This document shows positions 15,477-16,217 of a stretch of 16,217 bases of DNA, in pieces (position 1 is the first letter of the stretch; each line of letters starts with the position of its first letter). The DNA is from Actinomycetes bacterium (GTDB taxonomy: Bacteria; Actinomycetota; Acidimicrobiia; Acidimicrobiales; Palsa-688). The DNA lies in the NCBI GenBank assembly GCA_021808425.1, contig JAKBBS010000067.1, positions 1 through 16,217 of the forward strand, given 5' to 3'. Below the pieces are notes generated by a model that was given only the letters and a program-made list of their open reading frames with translations, was not told the DNA's origin and did no database searches. The translations under genes were made by a program, and so were the position numbers.

Positions 15477-15482
15477 TATCGT
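15477..15482 (+). promoter_or_regulatory. -10-like hexamer TATCGT, likely leaderless promoter of ligA
   Basis: TATCGT ends 6 nt before the ligA GTG at 15489. No Shine-Dalgarno sequence is present. It suggests ligA has its own transcription start even though it lies just 58 bp after mnmA. Confidence 0.55.
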
Positions 15483-15488
15483 CGACGG

Positions 15489-16217
15489 GTGGCCTCATCA
15501 GACCTCGACAAGCGCGTACGGGAGCTCCGTGCGCTCATCGAGCATCACGACGAGCGCTACTTCGTCCTCGACGATCCGGAGCTGACCGACGCAGAATACG
15601 ACGAGCTTGTTGGCGAGCTCGCTCGGATAGAACGCGAGAACCCGGACCTGGTTTACGCCTCGAGCCCGACAGGTCGGGTCGGAGGCGAGGTCTCGACGCT
15701 GTTCGCTCCCGCCCGCCACGCAACGCCGATGATGTCGCTCGACAAGACGACCAGCTACGACGAGCTGCTGGCCTGGGGGAGGCGCATGGAACGCCTCGGC
15801 GCCGCAACCCTCGCCTATACGTGCGAACTGAAGATCGACGGGCTTGCGCTGAGCTTGCTCTACGAGGACGGACGGCTGGTCAAGGCGGCGACTCGCGGCG
15901 ACGGCGTGACCGGTGAGGACGTGACGGCGAACGTAGCGACCGTGTCGGCTATACCCGCCGAGCTGTTTCTTGGCGCTTCGACGCCAGGCGGCGATTCACC
16001 GGTCCACTCCTCGAAGCGCGTCGTGGCGTCTCGCGTCGAAGTCCGGGGCGAGCTCTACATGCCGATAGCGGCCTTCGATGAGCTCAACGGGCGTCAAGCG
16101 AAGGCGGGAGCACGCCAGTTCATCAACCCACGCAACGCTGCGGCCGGCTCCCTTCGACAGAAGGACCCGGCAGTAACGGCCGGACGCGACCTTGCGTTCT
16201 GGGCCTACCAGCTCGGG
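15489..16217 (+). CDS. ligA: NAD-dependent DNA ligase, N-terminal part (cut by window end)
   Basis: The first 243 codons of an NAD+-dependent DNA ligase, open to the window edge; full-length LigA is usually 660-720 residues. The Ia domain for NAD+ binding is visible (IEHHDERYFVLDDPELTDAEYDEL), then SPTGRVGG and the adenylation domain with active-site lysine K115 in CELKIDGLALSL, the same number as in E. coli. TRGDGVTGEDVTANV, VEVRGELYMP and NPRNAAAGSLRQKDP follow. Two oddities: MSLDKTTS where MLSLDNAF-like sequence is common, and about 14 extra residues between SAIP and VEVRGE compared with E. coli. The GTG start follows TATCGT by 6 nt. It joins and seals DNA nicks in replication and repair. 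OB-fold, zinc-finger, HhH and BRCT domains should lie beyond the window. Confidence 0.95.
   Translation, partial: MASSDLDKRVRELRALIEHHDERYFVLDDPELTDAEYDELVGELARIERENPDLVYASSPTGRVGGEVSTLFAPARHATPMMSLDKTTSYDELLAWGRRMERLGAATLAYTCELKIDGLALSLLYEDGRLVKAATRGDGVTGEDVTANVATVSAIPAELFLGASTPGGDSPVHSSKRVVASRVEVRGELYMPIAAFDELNGRQAKAGARQFINPRNAAAGSLRQKDPAVTAGRDLAFWAYQLG

Noticed and set aside
15431..15488. Rho-independent terminator after mnmA
   Set aside because: The GCGCAA/TTGCGC stem is short with a 9-nt loop and is followed by CCAGG, not a T-run.

Overview
The window is a dense stretch of high-GC bacterial chromosome. Its gene content and style suggest an actinobacterium: a GlgE-type maltosyltransferase pathway, MeaB, frequent GTG starts, operon heads with no Shine-Dalgarno sequence, and a cysteine desulfurase-mnmA-ligA run. 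A deep-branching class such as Acidimicrobiia is a guess from gene order and sequence flavour, not a demonstration. There are eleven genes (one cut by the right edge). No intergenic gap exceeds about 100 bp. I see no mobile elements, rRNA, tRNA, CRISPR or phage genes.

Layout. (1) 30-1205 (-) encodes an M20 zinc deacylase/peptidase, divergent from meaB at 1263-2330 (+), with a 57-bp shared promoter region holding a 24-bp near-perfect palindrome. (2) glgP, 2333-4852 (-), converges on meaB with a 2-bp gap and diverges from glgE across 95 bp that hold a perfect 15-bp palindrome. (3) glgE-treS-pep2-glgB, 4948-12126 (+), is a four-gene run in which each start codon overlaps the previous stop. (4) galT, 12116-13102 (-), overlaps the glgB 3' end by 11 bp. 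(5) An iscS-like cysteine desulfurase and mnmA, 13203-15430 (+), overlap by 4 bp, followed by the 5' third or so of ligA, 15489-16217 (+).

How the genes work together. The centre is a compact trehalose-to-glycogen locus. TreS converts trehalose to maltose, Pep2 phosphorylates maltose to maltose-1-phosphate, GlgE transfers maltosyl units onto alpha-1,4-glucan, GlgB adds alpha-1,6 branches, and divergent GlgP degrades the polymer to glucose-1-phosphate. No glgA, glgC or treY/treZ is present here. GalT would link to the sugar-1-phosphate/UDP-sugar pool. The right-hand block is housekeeping: the desulfurase provides persulfide sulfur for MnmA (2-thiouridine at tRNA wobble U34), and LigA seals DNA nicks.

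Regulation. At five of six operon heads a TANNNT -10-like hexamer lies 6 or 7 nt before the start codon, and the sixth (meaB) has CATACT 9 nt before. This is the architecture of leaderless transcripts. The downstream genes in the glgE and iscS runs probably depend on translational coupling. The unusual items are this leaderless pattern, the palindromes centred in the divergent promoter regions, and repeats or overlaps at the convergent gene ends. The enzymes themselves are recognised families; I found no convincing unknown system.
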